Positions 44,264 to 58,621 are shown, counted from the first letter of the stretch. The stretch: 64,000 bases of DNA from Acidaminococcus sp. (GCA_022482815.1 JAKVOM010000001.1:992001-1056000); one strand, 5' to 3'. The notes: generated from the sequence alone by a model not told the origin. A program made the numbers and translations.

Positions 44264-44854
44264 ATGAGCGAAAAAACGAGAGAAGAAGCCTGGGCTTTAG
44301 TCAAGGAATATAATAAAGAACCGTTTCACCGTCAGCATGCACTGACCGTAGAAGGCTGCATGCGCTATTTTGCCCGGACTTTGGGATATGAAAACGAAGA
44401 GGATTTCTGGGGCCTTGTCGGACTGCTGCATGATTTGGATTATGAAAAATATCCGGAACAGCACTGCCGTAAGGAAGCTGAAATCCTGAAGGATAAAGGC
44501 TGGGATGAAAAATTGATCCACGCTGTAGTAAGCCATGGCTGGCCGCGCTGCAGCGATGTCAAACCGGAACTTGAAATGGAAAAAGTTCTTTATACAGTGG
44601 ATGAACTTTCCGGTCTTATTGGGGCGGCCGCTTTGATGCGTCCTTCCAAGAGTGTGCAGGATATGGAAGTAAAATCTCTGAAGAAGAAATTCAAGGACAA
44701 ACGTTTTGCCGCCGGCTGCAGCCGTGATGTTATTAAAGACGGAGCAGAAATGCTGGGGTGGGATCTTAATAAAGTCTTTGAGGAATCCATTCTTGCTATG
44801 CGCAGCTGCGAAGAAGCTGTAAAAGAAGCGATGGAAAAAGATTCACAGGAATAA
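44264..44854 (+). CDS. HD-domain hydrolase
   Basis: From ATG 44264 this protein has 196 residues. The HD metal motif appears as RQHALTVEGCMRY (His near 25), LLHDLDYEKYPEQH (about 57-70) and a later VVSHGW (His near 90), the pattern of small stand-alone HD phosphohydrolases. Several such proteins act on nucleotides, but the substrate here is not known. It stands alone between terminators, with a GAAGGGAG ribosome site about ten bases upstream. Confidence 0.75.
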   Translation: MSEKTREEAWALVKEYNKEPFHRQHALTVEGCMRYFARTLGYENEEDFWGLVGLLHDLDYEKYPEQHCRKEAEILKDKGWDEKLIHAVVSHGWPRCSDVKPELEMEKVLYTVDELSGLIGAAALMRPSKSVQDMEVKSLKKKFKDKRFAAGCSRDVIKDGAEMLGWDLNKVFEESILAMRSCEEAVKEAMEKDSQE

Positions 44855-44855
44855 A

Positions 44856-44903
44856 AACAAGGGACTGCCAGAATGAGAAATCATTCAGCAGTCCCTTTAT
44901 TTG
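44856..44903 (+). terminator. Terminator after the HD gene
   Basis: AAGGGACTGC(cagaatgagaaatcattca)GCAGTCCCTTTATTTG, directly after the stop. Confidence 0.82.
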
Positions 44904-45011
44904 TAAAGCCATGTAAAAAGTGTACACATTTTAAGAAAAATTTTTACAACCGTGCATTTTCATTTTCAGGCTGCTTTCCTATAATGTAAACCATATAGGG
45001 GAGTGATTCTG

Positions 45012-45572
45012 ATGAATTCCGTACAAATTCACAAGCTGACGCTGGCAGGGCTCTTCGCGGCCCTGGCGTTTGCCTGTTTTTCGTATTTGCGGATTGAAAT
45101 TCCGATGGGGCTGGGTCTTACAGGAAAAATTTATGTCGGCCATACTTTTATCATGCTGTCGGCACTGTTTCTGGGTGCGAAGTACGGCGCTCTTTCGGGA
45201 GCTGTCGGGCTGACACTAGCGGATGTTCTTGCCGGTTACACCACGTCGGCACCTCCGACTTTTTTGGCTAAGTTTATACTCGGGTGGGTTACGGCCGCAA
45301 TTTTTCATGCCGGACATAATGCAGAAAAGCAGGCTTCTTCCCGCCGCGTTTTTCTGGCCTGTGCGGGCGGCGCAGTGGCTAATGTAATTACAGAGCCTTT
45401 GATTCGGTTCAGTTTCAAATACTTTATTTTGGGAATTCCGCGCGAGGTGGCTTATGTATCGGCCTTGAATTGCTGTGTCAGCATGGCTGTCAGTAATGTG
45501 GTTTGTGTTATCCTGTCTCTGCTTCTTTACAAGGCTGCATTTCCTATCGTCAGCCGGTCGCTGCAAAATTAA
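45012..45572 (+). CDS. ECF transporter S component
   Basis: The 186-residue protein has about six membrane segments. It starts with a short polar tail, then LAGLFAALAFACFSYLRIEIPMG, typical of substrate-specific (S) subunits of energy-coupling-factor importers for vitamins. The shared EcfA/A'/T subunits are not in the window, so it would use a common module elsewhere, as group II S components do. No riboswitch precedes it that would name the vitamin. I start at ATG 45012 behind GGGGAGTG; an in-frame GTG lies at 45003. Confidence 0.78.
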   Translation: MNSVQIHKLTLAGLFAALAFACFSYLRIEIPMGLGLTGKIYVGHTFIMLSALFLGAKYGALSGAVGLTLADVLAGYTTSAPPTFLAKFILGWVTAAIFHAGHNAEKQASSRRVFLACAGGAVANVITEPLIRFSFKYFILGIPREVAYVSALNCCVSMAVSNVVCVILSLLLYKAAFPIVSRSLQN

Positions 45573-45588
45573 AAAACTGCGTGAGGAT

Positions 45589-45627
45589 AGCCCCGTGCCG
45601 CACTTGAGGTACGGGGCTGTTTTTATT
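45589..45627 (+). terminator. Terminator after the ECF S gene
   Basis: AGCCCCGT(gccgcacttgaggt)ACGGGGCTGTTTTT. Confidence 0.8.
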
Positions 45628-45889
45628 TTAGTGAAAAATTATACCCACTAAAAGCTGAAGGGCAGCGGAACGTTTTACAATGAAAATTCCTCAAAAAGAA
45701 TAGTTACTAAGTCCGATTCATGCGCTTATCGGCCAACAGCCGTCGGCAGCTTAAAACAGTCATTACCGCAGATGTACCAATCATCAACTGATTACGTATT
45801 GCTTAGATTTCTCTCAATTTTCTGCTTGGCTATGGTATAATTATCTATACGATATATGCCTGAAGAATTAGATTCCGGAGGGAATAAAA

Positions 45890-46678
45890 ATGGCCAATTT
45901 TTCCAAACCAGAAGAAATTCTGTATCATACACAATTGTCAAGAAATATGCTCCTGGGAGCCGACACGGCTATTTTGCCGGGGGATCCCGGACGCGTTAAG
46001 ACGCTTGCGGAAGCGCTGGGTCCGGCCGTAGAGCTGGGCAGCCACCGTGAATATACAAGCTGGCTTGCCCAGGTTCAAAATCAGCCTGTTCTCGTATGCT
46101 CGACCGGAATGGGCGGTCCTTCTACGGCTATTTGTCTGGAAGAATTGGCCAGACTTGGGATTCGCCGGGTCATTCGTGTAGGAACGACCGGGTCAATCCA
46201 GGAAGACCTTCAGCTGGGTGACGTGGCGATTTTTAAAGGCGCAGTGCGTCTTGAAGGCACTAGTACCCATTATGCTCCGCTGGAATTTCCTGCCGTTGCC
46301 GATTTCGATTTGACGCAGCTTTTGGTTTATGCGGCACGGATTGAAAAAATCCCTTGTCAGGTAGGAATTTGTGTTTCCTCGGATACTTTCTGGCCCGGAC
46401 AGGAACGGTATGACAGTTTTACCGGTTATGTAATCCGCCGCTTCCAGGGCAGTCTGGAGGAATGGCAGGCATTGGGTGCTCTTTGCTACGAAATGGAAAC
46501 GGCTGCTCTCTTTGTGACGGCACAGGCTCTTGGACTGCAGGCAGCAAGCCTTTGCGGTGTCGTGGCAAAGCGTACTGAAAGTGAACATATTGCACCTCCT
46601 GAAGTTTATAAGCAGGCAGAGGAACGCTTCCAAAAAGTTGTTCGGAGAGCTTTGGAAGAACTTTTGGAGAGGAAGTGA
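45890..46678 (+). CDS. udp: Uridine phosphorylase
   Basis: This 262-residue NP-1 family phosphorylase cleaves uridine with phosphate to uracil and ribose-1-P. Motifs: ILPGDPGRV (about 28-36), STGMGGPST (about 71-79), RVGTTGSIQ (about 96-104) and, near the ribose site, YEMETAALF (about 201-209). The Arg in SGDPGR-like and RVGTTG sequences contacts phosphate. The ribosome site is GGAGGG. The following deoB would carry ribose-1-P onward to ribose-5-P, a nucleoside salvage unit. Confidence 0.9.
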   Translation: MANFSKPEEILYHTQLSRNMLLGADTAILPGDPGRVKTLAEALGPAVELGSHREYTSWLAQVQNQPVLVCSTGMGGPSTAICLEELARLGIRRVIRVGTTGSIQEDLQLGDVAIFKGAVRLEGTSTHYAPLEFPAVADFDLTQLLVYAARIEKIPCQVGICVSSDTFWPGQERYDSFTGYVIRRFQGSLEEWQALGALCYEMETAALFVTAQALGLQAASLCGVVAKRTESEHIAPPEVYKQAEERFQKVVRRALEELLERK

Positions 46679-46683
46679 AAACC

Positions 46684-47910
46684 ATGGGACGCTGTATCAT
46701 TCTGATGTTTGATTCGTTTGGTATCGGCGGAGCGGCTGACGCCGGACGTTTTGGTGACCAAGGTGCCGATACGCTGGGGCATATTGCCGAATGGTTTGAA
46801 TCGGAACACAAAAAAGGAAGCGCTTTGGAACCATTTGCTTTGCCGTATCTTGCAAAGCTTGGCCTTGGCAAAGCGCATGAGATGAGTATTGGCCATGCTT
46901 TTGCACCTTCCATCGGTGCGGGTGAGCCAATCCGGGGTGCCTATACCTACGCAGCAGAAAAAAGTACGGGCAAGGATACTTTGAGCGGGCACTGGGAACT
47001 GGCCGGTTATCCTGTCATGTTTAATTGGGGCTATTTTCCCGATGTGCCGCACTGCTTCCCACAGGAACTTATTTCCGGCCTGATTGAAAAAGGCGGTCTT
47101 CCGGGTGTGCTGGGAGAAAAACATGCTTCCGGAACGGTTATTATCCAGGAGCTGGGGGATGAGCATATCCGCAGCGGCAAGCCGATTGTCTATACGTCAG
47201 CTGACAGCGTCCTGCAGATTGCTGCCCATGAAAAATATTTTGGCCTTGACCGGTTGTATAAGCTTTGTGAAATTGCTTTTGAACTGGTAAAACCTTATAA
47301 AATTGCCAGGGTCATTGCCAGACCGTTCATCGGAGAAAAGAGCGGGGAATACACCCGCACGGGAAACCGCCATGATTATGCGGTGGCAGCACCGGAAAAG
47401 ACCCTGCTTGATTTTGTAACGGAAAGCGGCGGTGAGGTTCATGCCGTAGGAAAGATTGCCGATATTTTCGCGCATCGCGGCGTTACGCAGGCTTATCACG
47501 CTACAGGGCTTTCTGCGTTATTTGATGCTACCCTGGAAGCGATGCGAAATGCGCCGGACGGTAGTCTGGTATTTACGAACTTTGTGGATTTTGATTCTTC
47601 CTATGGTCATCGCCGTGACGTAAAAGGATACGGGGAGGGGCTGATGCTGCTGGATCATCGCCTTCCGGAACTTGAAAAAATAAGAAAACCCGGTGACCTC
47701 TTCCTCATTACAGCGGACCATGGCTGTGACCCGACCTGGAAGGGCACCGATCATACGCGGGAACATGTCCCCGTCCTGTTCTTTGGTGACGGTGTGCGCC
47801 CGGGACCGCTTGCTCCGATGGAGACGTACGGTGACGCCGGACAAATCATTGCGCAGCATCTGGGAATTACACTTTCCAGGGGGACTGCACAGGAGGTGTG
47901 GATGAAATGA
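46684..47910 (+). CDS. deoB: Phosphopentomutase
   Basis: From ATG 46684 (GAGAGGAAG upstream) the protein has 408 residues. It belongs to the alkaline-phosphatase superfamily: the first metal-binding Asp is in MFDSFGIGGAADA, and the nucleophile Thr is in KDTLSGHWELAG (about 95-106). Later metal residues lie in NFVDFDSSYGHRRD, LFLITADHGCDPT and TDHTREHVPVL. It interconverts ribose-1-P and ribose-5-P. It overlaps the next gene by four bases. Confidence 0.94.
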   Translation: MGRCIILMFDSFGIGGAADAGRFGDQGADTLGHIAEWFESEHKKGSALEPFALPYLAKLGLGKAHEMSIGHAFAPSIGAGEPIRGAYTYAAEKSTGKDTLSGHWELAGYPVMFNWGYFPDVPHCFPQELISGLIEKGGLPGVLGEKHASGTVIIQELGDEHIRSGKPIVYTSADSVLQIAAHEKYFGLDRLYKLCEIAFELVKPYKIARVIARPFIGEKSGEYTRTGNRHDYAVAAPEKTLLDFVTESGGEVHAVGKIADIFAHRGVTQAYHATGLSALFDATLEAMRNAPDGSLVFTNFVDFDSSYGHRRDVKGYGEGLMLLDHRLPELEKIRKPGDLFLITADHGCDPTWKGTDHTREHVPVLFFGDGVRPGPLAPMETYGDAGQIIAQHLGITLSRGTAQEVWMK

Positions 47911-48524
47911 AGATTGTCAGAAAAACACTTTTTATGCTGCTTTGCCTGCTGGTGCTCGTTTGCGGCGCCGTTCCGGCTCTGGCAGCAGAACCGCAGAGTG
48001 CGGCTCCGGCAAAAGAAACTTCAATCTATAACCGGAAACAGATTGCCTTTCTTGTCATTGACGGAACCGGTCAGGTAAACAGTAAAATGAGGACGTTATG
48101 GCAGCGGCAGGTGCGCCAGGCCTACCCGAGAGCGAAATATGAATTTATTTCCGATCCCCAGGTTCTGTTAAGAGGACAGAATTATGTAGAAGTTCAGGCC
48201 ACAGACGGCGTCAATGAATCCGTGCTGGCCGGGGCTGCCGAAACTATGGGGGCTGATGTAGTTGGTCTGATCGTTGTCAATGACATGCGCGAGTATTTGG
48301 TGCAGTCCTTTTTCATGGATTGGGATGATGGACCGGAAACTTATCTTCGTGTGATTACTTCCGCCGATCTTTATATGTACAAGCGGGATGGAGACAAGTT
48401 TAAAAAGAAGAAACTCCGCAAGGTGGAAACCACGGATATTTCCCTTGCCGTATCTCCCTATAAGGAAATCCAGTATGCAATGAGCGACCTGGCACGTTCC
48501 TTTGAAGGACTTCCACTGATTTAA
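47907..48524 (+). CDS. Secreted protein of unknown function downstream of deoB
   Basis: From ATG 47907 (AGGAGGTG eight bases before, inside the deoB end) the protein has 205 residues. It has a signal peptide (1-27, LLCLLVLVCGAVPALAA) and then a mature domain of about 178 residues. The mature domain has alternating strands and helices (IAFLVIDGTGQVN, GADVVGLIVVNDMREYLV), somewhat like periplasmic proteins of the penicillin-binding-protein activator type; this is only an impression. No catalytic motif is visible. Function unknown. Confidence 0.6.
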   Translation: MKIVRKTLFMLLCLLVLVCGAVPALAAEPQSAAPAKETSIYNRKQIAFLVIDGTGQVNSKMRTLWQRQVRQAYPRAKYEFISDPQVLLRGQNYVEVQATDGVNESVLAGAAETMGADVVGLIVVNDMREYLVQSFFMDWDDGPETYLRVITSADLYMYKRDGDKFKKKKLRKVETTDISLAVSPYKEIQYAMSDLARSFEGLPLI

Positions 48525-48537
48525 ACAGACTTTTATG

Positions 48538-48577
48538 CCGAAACTTTGGGTAATACCGAGGTTTCGGTATTTTTTTA
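48538..48577 (+). terminator. Terminator after the deoB unit
   Basis: CCGAAACtttgggtaataccgaGGTTTCGGTATTTTTTT. Confidence 0.75.
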
Positions 48578-48594
48578 TGCAAAATTCTCACTTT

Positions 48595-48608
48595 GTTGTT
48601 ATAACAAC
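48595..48608. promoter_or_regulatory. Perfect 14-bp palindrome upstream of hcp
   Basis: GTTGTTATAACAAC lies about 90 bases before the hcp start. hcp genes are commonly controlled by redox- or NO-responsive regulators binding short dyads, so this is a candidate operator. The regulator cannot be named from the site. Confidence 0.45.
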
Positions 48609-48697
48609 GGAATAAATATGTCTTCCAGGCTACAATGGACTCATCAATCGGAATTGCAATTACTGAAACTTGTCAGTGAGAAAGAGAGGTATATACA

Positions 48698-50323
48698 ATG
48701 TTTTGTTATCAATGTCAGGAAACGGCGGGATGCAAGGGCTGCAAGGTGGCCGGTGTCTGCGGCAAGCGTCCGGAAGTCGCTGCTATGCAGGATTTGTTAA
48801 TTTTTGTAACCAAAGGAATTTCTGCAGTTACGACCGAGCTGCGTAAGGAAGGAAAAACAATTTCCCGCGAAATTAACCATCTTATTACCTTAAACCTGTT
48901 CACGACCATTACAAACGCGAACTTCGATGAAGCTTCTATTCGTGAACGTATCACGATGACGCTTCACCGGAAGGCTGAGCTGTTAGCTGAAGCGGAGCAC
49001 AAAGAAAATCTTCCTGAAGCGGCTCTGTGGAACGGCACGGAAGCGGAATATGCTGCAAAGGCAGCGGAAGTGGGTGTACTTGCCGAAGCTAATGAGGACA
49101 TCCGTTCCCTCAAAGAGACTATTACGTACGGCTTAAAAGGACTGGCGGCTTATCTGAAACATGCAAATGTGCTGCAGAAAGAAGACGAATCTATCGACGC
49201 ATTTATTCAGAGCACTCTGGCTGCTCTTCTGGATACCGATAAGGGAGCTGAAGAACTGACTGCTTTGGTACTGGAAACGGGAAAGTTCGGCGTCAAAGGC
49301 ATGGCTCTCCTTGATGAAGCCAATACGAGTGCTTATGGCCAGCCGGAAATGACGGAGGTAGACCTTGGTGTCCGGAATCATCCTGCAATTCTGATTTCCG
49401 GTCATGATTTGAAGGATTTGGAAATGCTCCTGGATCAGACGGAAGGTACAGGCGTGGACGTCTATACACACGGAGAAATGCTGCCGGGCCATTATTATCC
49501 ATTCTTCAAAAAATATAAGCACTTTGCAGGAAACTATGGCAACGCCTGGTGGAAGCAGCGGGAAGAGTTTGAAAGCTTTAACGGACCTATCCTGATGACT
49601 ACGAACTGTGTCGTACCTCCAAAAGACAGCTACAAGAACCGCCTGTGGACGACGGGCGCAGCTCAGTATCCCGGCTGCCGTCATATTGATGAAACTGCTG
49701 ACGGCAGAAAAGATTTCAGCGCGGTGATTGCGCAGGCAAAGGAATGCGCCGCTCCTAAAGCTTTGGAAAAGGGCAAGATTATCGGTGGTTTTGCTCATTC
49801 TCAGGTACTGGCGCTGGCAGACAAAGTGGTGGCAGCCGTGAAATCCGGTGCTATCAGGAAATTTGTAGTCATGGCGGGCTGCGACGGCCGTCATATGACC
49901 CGCGACTACTACACTAAATTTGCAGAAGCCCTGCCGAAGGATACGGTGATTTTAACGGCTGGCTGTGCAAAATATCGTTATATTAAATTGAACCTGGGTG
50001 ATATCGGAGGGATTCCGCGCGTCCTGGATGCAGGACAATGCAACGATTCTTATTCGCTCGCACTGATTGCCTTGAAACTTAAGGAAGCTTTCGGGCTTGA
50101 TGACATCAACAAACTCCCGATTGTCTATAATATTGCCTGGTATGAGCAGAAGGCGGTGATTGTACTCCTGGCACTTCTGGCACTCGGTGTAAAGAATATC
50201 CACTTGGGACCGACTCTTCCTGCCTTCCTTTCTCCGAATGTGGCAGCTCTGTTAGTAAAACAATTTGGAATCGGAACCATCTCCAATGTGGAAGATGACA
50301 TGGAGGTTTTTGGCCTGAAATAA
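48698..50323 (+). CDS. hcp: Hybrid-cluster protein (Hcp), hydroxylamine/NO reductase type
   Basis: This 541-residue cytosolic enzyme has an N-terminal Cys set [15 protein letters not shown] (Cys3, 6, 12, 15) for a [4Fe-4S] cluster. The hybrid Fe-S-O cluster ligands are in SGHDL, GEMLPGH, NCVVPP, AGCDGR and TAGCAKYRY (His, Glu and Cys). In anaerobes Hcp protects against nitric oxide and reduces hydroxylamine. GAAAGAGAGG precedes the ATG. It stands alone between terminators, downstream of a palindromic site at 48595. There is no hcr reductase partner nearby. Confidence 0.94.
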   Translation: MFCYQCQETAGCKGCKVAGVCGKRPEVAAMQDLLIFVTKGISAVTTELRKEGKTISREINHLITLNLFTTITNANFDEASIRERITMTLHRKAELLAEAEHKENLPEAALWNGTEAEYAAKAAEVGVLAEANEDIRSLKETITYGLKGLAAYLKHANVLQKEDESIDAFIQSTLAALLDTDKGAEELTALVLETGKFGVKGMALLDEANTSAYGQPEMTEVDLGVRNHPAILISGHDLKDLEMLLDQTEGTGVDVYTHGEMLPGHYYPFFKKYKHFAGNYGNAWWKQREEFESFNGPILMTTNCVVPPKDSYKNRLWTTGAAQYPGCRHIDETADGRKDFSAVIAQAKECAAPKALEKGKIIGGFAHSQVLALADKVVAAVKSGAIRKFVVMAGCDGRHMTRDYYTKFAEALPKDTVILTAGCAKYRYIKLNLGDIGGIPRVLDAGQCNDSYSLALIALKLKEAFGLDDINKLPIVYNIAWYEQKAVIVLLALLALGVKNIHLGPTLPAFLSPNVAALLVKQFGIGTISNVEDDMEVFGLK

Positions 50324-50333
50324 ATATAGAGTA

Positions 50334-50371
50334 AAAATGGTGCGGCTGGTTTACCGGCAGCACCATTTTTA
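50334..50371 (+). terminator. Terminator after hcp
   Basis: AAAAATGGTGC(ggctggtttaccggca)GCACCATTTTTA. Confidence 0.8.
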
Positions 50372-50867
50372 TTAAAAAATGAACAAAATATACAATTTAA
50401 AAAATAATATCGAAAATCGTTCGGGAAAAGGCGAATTATATTTTAGTTTTACAAAAATATTACGGAAAAGGAACAAAATAAAAAGAAATTGATGTAAAAA
50501 GTAGGTAAAAGAAGAAAAATATTGTAAAAATCTCGGAAATGAACGAAAATTTGCCATAAAAATCATTTTGCATAAATGAGACTTGTGTGGTACTATAATC
50601 AAGCACTCTCCTCTAGAGAGCGCTCACAAAGAAAAGATGAAACAGCGAAGAAAAAAGTTGTTGACAAGATCTTTTCTGAGTGGTAATATAAACAAGTCGT
50701 CGCTAATGAAGCGAACGACAAGGAATGAACCTTGAGAACTGAATATTGATTGACAGATGTGCGGGTCAAGTCACTTTGGTGACGCGACCGAGTCACTTCG
50801 AGAAAACGAAGTAAAAAAACAAGAAGCTAGTATTTCAAGAGCCAAGCGGCTCTTCAAAATAATCCTA
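50372..50867 (+). promoter_or_regulatory. rRNA operon promoter and leader region
   Basis: Very A+T-rich upstream DNA (UP-element-like) leads to two promoters. P1 is TTGCAT (50568) / TACTAT (50591), 17 bases apart, with an overlapping TATAAT at 50594. P2 is TTGACA (50661) / TAATAT (50684), 17 bases apart. The leader 50731-50763 can pair with 52472-52503 after 16S to make the 16S processing stem. Confidence 0.75.
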
Positions 50868-52425
<1,558 letters not shown>

Positions 52426-52814
52426 ATGGAGAACCAATCAGGACGGAGGTCCTGGTTCAATCTCTCGTCGACGCACATCTGTCCGGTCAATATTTGGTTC
52501 CCAGGGCTTGTCCCTGGAACATGAACCCTGAAAACTTCATAGAAGAGACAAAAAAGTCTTGTATGTTGTGATGAACATGCAAGCACCTCTGATCTAAATG
52601 CGAATTTAGAAATGAGTTTAACGAGAAAAGAACCAAGGAACGAACGTTCCTTAGTACTTGAACTCGCAAGAGAAATCTAGCGAGAATTTCACGAAGAGAA
52701 ATTGCTCTGATCCGCGAAGCGAGGAAGCGAAGCGGGCGAGATAATACTCAGGTATATCGAGCCCGATGAGCGACGAGCGACAAAGGAGCGGACAATTTAT
52801 CGAAGTGAAAAGAT
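52426..52814 (+). other. 16S-23S internal spacer, no tRNA genes
   Basis: The 389-base spacer contains no tRNA. It holds the 3' arm of the 16S processing stem (52472-52503) and the 5' arm of the 23S stem (52527-52549, pairing with 55746-55767). A G+C-rich foldback lies around 52710-52790. Confidence 0.75.
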
Positions 52815-55721
<2,907 letters not shown>

Positions 55722-55785
55722 AGCTCGAGATAGAAGATGTAAGAAGTCTCTTCATGAAGTTTTGAGGGCTCATGCCTTCAGTAAA

Positions 55786-55902
55786 TCCGGTGATGATAGC
55801 CAAGGGGATCCACCTGTTCCCATGCCGAACACAGTAGTTAAGCCCTTGTACGCCGAAAGTACTCGACTGGAAACGGTCCGGGAGGATAGGGCGTTGCCGG
55901 TT
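55786..55902 (+). rRNA. rrf: 5S ribosomal RNA
   Basis: A 117-base segment has the conserved CCACCTGTTCCCATGCCGAACACAG core (shown in part) and GTTAAGCCC. Its ends TCCGG and CCGGTTGGA can pair. It follows 23S by about 65 bases and precedes a terminator. Confidence 0.93.
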
Positions 55903-55908
55903 GGATTG

Positions 55909-55948
55909 ACTCCTGAATGACGAATGTCGTTCAGGAGTTTTTCTTTTG
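55909..55948 (+). terminator. rRNA operon terminator
   Basis: ACTCCTGAATGACGAATGTCGTTCAGGAGTTTTTC: an 11-bp stem of CTCCTGAATGAC with GTCGTTCAGGAG, then a T run. Confidence 0.9.
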
Positions 55949-56473
55949 TCTACTAGTGCTCAATATTGAAGCTAATTCGAATGTAAGCTATAATGAATTA
56001 GAACGATTTAATTTATTATTTAAATGAATTTATAACTATTTAAAAACTATTTGTAATAGTCGTATCACTTTTTGTCTTAAAATTTTTAAAAAATTCAAAA
56101 TATTAAAGTTTTTATTGTGTTTTATCTTACTTGTATTATAATCTTCCGTAGTGGTGATACAAGTTGTACCTATTTTTGTTACTCTTAAATAATCGCTGCT
56201 GCTAGTTTGCTTCTCTTTACTGCCAAATAATCATTGAGTTAATCTATAGTTGTTTTTTGCGGATAAGTTCAGATGGTACTTTTACAATCTAAAACATTTT
56301 GATTTTTTCATTTCTTACTCTTTCTTGCAGGGAATCTCACCTTACAAGGTGATGTCTTCTTTGTTTGAGCGGGAGTACGGCAATTAATGGCTATAAAATC
56401 AGAAATATCAAAAAATACCGAATACTATATTCGATAGGTGAAAAAAGATGTTGAGGCAAAGGAGGAATTTCTG
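55949..56473. other. A+T-rich intergenic region upstream of the first DctP gene
   Basis: No ORF with a ribosome site. A likely promoter is TTGTGT..TATAAT around 56116-56143. A short hairpin CACCTTACAAGGTG lies near 56338. A CGAATA-cta-TATTCG palindrome at 56419-56433 is close to the gene and could be an operator. Otherwise nothing recognised. Confidence 0.4.
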
Positions 56474-57502
56474 ATGAAGAAAAAGTTTGTTGCCGGTCTA
56501 GTTTGTATGTCACTTGCTTCTCTTGCTGTGGCAGGCTGCGGAAATAAATCCGCAGATAGTTCCGGAGGGCAGCCCATTACTCTCAAGATGAATGTAACAA
56601 CGAGTGAGAGCAGCGTTTGGCATGTGGCTGCAAAGGCATTTAAGAAGGAAGTAGAAGAGAAAACTAAAGGTAAGTACAAAATCAACATTTTCGGCAATGA
56701 GCAACTTGCTTCCGGTGATTTCACAAAAGGCATCGAAATGTTGTTCAATGGTTCTACTGACGTTGATATCCATTCGAGTATGATTGTTTCTAACGTCGTT
56801 CCTAAAGTAAGTATTGTCAGTATGCCCTGGCTTTTCCCTGAAGGTTATAAGAGCGTAGATGAGTATATTATGAAGGCAGGGAGTCCCGGCGATAAATTAA
56901 TCAAGGAACAGATGGCTTCTAAAGGCGTGCATTGCCTGGGCATTGGCGAAAACGGATTCCGTCAGGTCACGAACAATGTAAGACCGATTACTAAACCGCA
57001 AGATCTGCAGGGTCTTAAGATTCGTGTTCCGCCGATCACAATTCTGATGGACGTGTTCACGACACTTGGCGCCGATCCTACGCAGATGCCATTCAGCGAA
57101 TGCTTCACAGCTTTGCAGCAGGGTGCTGTTGATGGACAGGAAAACCCTTACGATACTATGCGGTCGGCTAAACTCCAGGAAGTTCAGAAGTACATGACGA
57201 TTTGGAACTATTCCTATGACCCGATTGTTCTTAGTGTCAGTGGAAAAGTATGGGATAAATTGACCGACGAAGAAAAGAAAATCTTTGAAGAAGCAGGCCG
57301 TAAAGCTTGTGCTGAAGAAGTTGCTGCTTCCAGAAAACTGGATGCTACTATCATAAAGGAATTCAAAGACAGCGGAGTTCAGGTTAATGAACTTTCTCCG
57401 GAAGTCATTGCCCAAATGAAGAAAGCGATGGTTCCTGTTTATGAGAAATACAAGGACAAGTTCGGTGAGGACACCTTTAATGCTTTCGGGTATAAGTTTT
57501 AA
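56474..57502 (+). CDS. TRAP transporter solute-binding lipoprotein (DctP), paralogue 1
   Basis: The 342-residue protein starts at ATG 56474 (AAAGGAGG upstream). It has a lipoprotein signal ending LAVAGC (Cys near 21) and a DctP/TAXI-like solute-binding domain. Motifs include ITKPQDLQGLKIRVP near 175-190 and DPTQMPFSECFTALQQGAVDGQENP around 200-225 (shown in part). TRAP importers use this receptor with DctQ and DctM membrane subunits to take up carboxylates with Na+. No dctQ or dctM lies nearby. It is strongly similar to the product at 60925-61959. Ligand unknown; C4-dicarboxylates or sugar acids are common. Confidence 0.88.
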   Translation: MKKKFVAGLVCMSLASLAVAGCGNKSADSSGGQPITLKMNVTTSESSVWHVAAKAFKKEVEEKTKGKYKINIFGNEQLASGDFTKGIEMLFNGSTDVDIHSSMIVSNVVPKVSIVSMPWLFPEGYKSVDEYIMKAGSPGDKLIKEQMASKGVHCLGIGENGFRQVTNNVRPITKPQDLQGLKIRVPPITILMDVFTTLGADPTQMPFSECFTALQQGAVDGQENPYDTMRSAKLQEVQKYMTIWNYSYDPIVLSVSGKVWDKLTDEEKKIFEEAGRKACAEEVAASRKLDATIIKEFKDSGVQVNELSPEVIAQMKKAMVPVYEKYKDKFGEDTFNAFGYKF

Positions 57503-57565
57503 GCTTTTGAGAAGCAAAAACTAAAAAGTTTACAGACTTATTTCTTAGAAACGGGAGTGAATCGA

Positions 57566-58621
57566 ATGCAAGGAACGATGTGCGGCCTGGTAAAGAAAGA
57601 AGCAGGCCCCGGTAAGTTTGTGTACCGTACAGATTTGCCGATTCCTCAAATCGGGGATGACGAAGTTTTAATCAAAGTTCACTGCAGTGCTATCTGCGGT
57701 ACGGATTTTCATATCATGGATTGGGATACCTGGTCCCAGATGCGGGTACATCCGCCTCTGATTCCGGGTCATGAAACAGCCGGTGATATTGTTGCTGTCG
57801 GCAAAAACGTGACCGAACGTAAAGTGGGTGACCGCGTGTCCTGCGAATCGCATATTTCCTGCGGTGAGTGCTGGTTCTGCAAGCATGATATGAGGAATAT
57901 CTGCAAAAATATGAAGATTTTTGGCGTCAGCCAGGATGGTGCTTTTGCCGAGTATACCAAAATCCGCTGGGATGTCACTTTCCCTCTGGATGATGATATT
58001 TCCTACGAAGCTGCCTGCATGTTTGAGCCCATGGGCGCCGGCGTCCACGGTGTCGAAAAAGCGGATGTACCGGGTCATACGGTGCTTGTCAGCGGCTGTG
58101 GCCCGATTGGACTTACTGCGATTTCCGCCAGCAAGACTTTTGGCGCGACTAAAGTGATTGCCTGCGACCTCATTGATGAAAAACTTGAAGTCGCTAAAGA
58201 TATGGGTGCTGACTACGTATTTAACAGTGCAAAGGTAGACTTGCCGAAAGAGGTCAAAGCCCTCACTGGAGGTATGGGTGTCGACCGCGTCGTGGATATT
58301 ACGGGGTCCGGCAAAGCCATCAACACGGATTTGAAGTGCCTGCGCGCAGCCGGGCGTCTGGTCTGCGTAGGCCTGCCCAGCAAACCGGTTACCATCGAGG
58401 ATATGACGGATGATCTGATTTACCGTGAAATTGAACTCACGGGGATTTCGGGCCGTAAAATCTGGGATACGTGGATAGACTTTGCTAAAGTCATGAAGGG
58501 CTCGTACTGGAAACTGGACCGCGTCATCGGCGGCCGTTATGCTCTGTCTGATTTTGACAGCGCCGTAAGTGCCGTAAAAAACGGTATGCCCGGTAAGATG
58601 CTGCTTTATCCGCATATGTGA
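57566..58621 (+). CDS. Zinc-dependent medium-chain dehydrogenase, threonine-dehydrogenase-like
   Basis: The 351-residue MDR-family enzyme starts at ATG 57566 (GGGAGTG upstream). The catalytic zinc site is SAICGTDFHIMDW (Cys, Asp, His) and GHETAGDI. The structural zinc loop CGECWFCKHDMRNIC has four Cys (about 98-112). NAD binding is at SGCGPIGLTA (about 175). The SAICGTD.HI..WD.WSQ block resembles L-threonine 3-dehydrogenase, but sorbitol- and sugar-alcohol dehydrogenases are close. Located between two TRAP receptor genes, so it may oxidise the imported compound. Exact substrate unknown. Confidence 0.82.
   Translation: MQGTMCGLVKKEAGPGKFVYRTDLPIPQIGDDEVLIKVHCSAICGTDFHIMDWDTWSQMRVHPPLIPGHETAGDIVAVGKNVTERKVGDRVSCESHISCGECWFCKHDMRNICKNMKIFGVSQDGAFAEYTKIRWDVTFPLDDDISYEAACMFEPMGAGVHGVEKADVPGHTVLVSGCGPIGLTAISASKTFGATKVIACDLIDEKLEVAKDMGADYVFNSAKVDLPKEVKALTGGMGVDRVVDITGSGKAINTDLKCLRAAGRLVCVGLPSKPVTIEDMTDDLIYREIELTGISGRKIWDTWIDFAKVMKGSYWKLDRVIGGRYALSDFDSAVSAVKNGMPGKMLLYPHM

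Noticed and set aside
52426-52814. tRNA genes in the 16S-23S spacer
   Set aside because: No cloverleaf or TpsiC (GGTTCGAATCC) sequence could be found.
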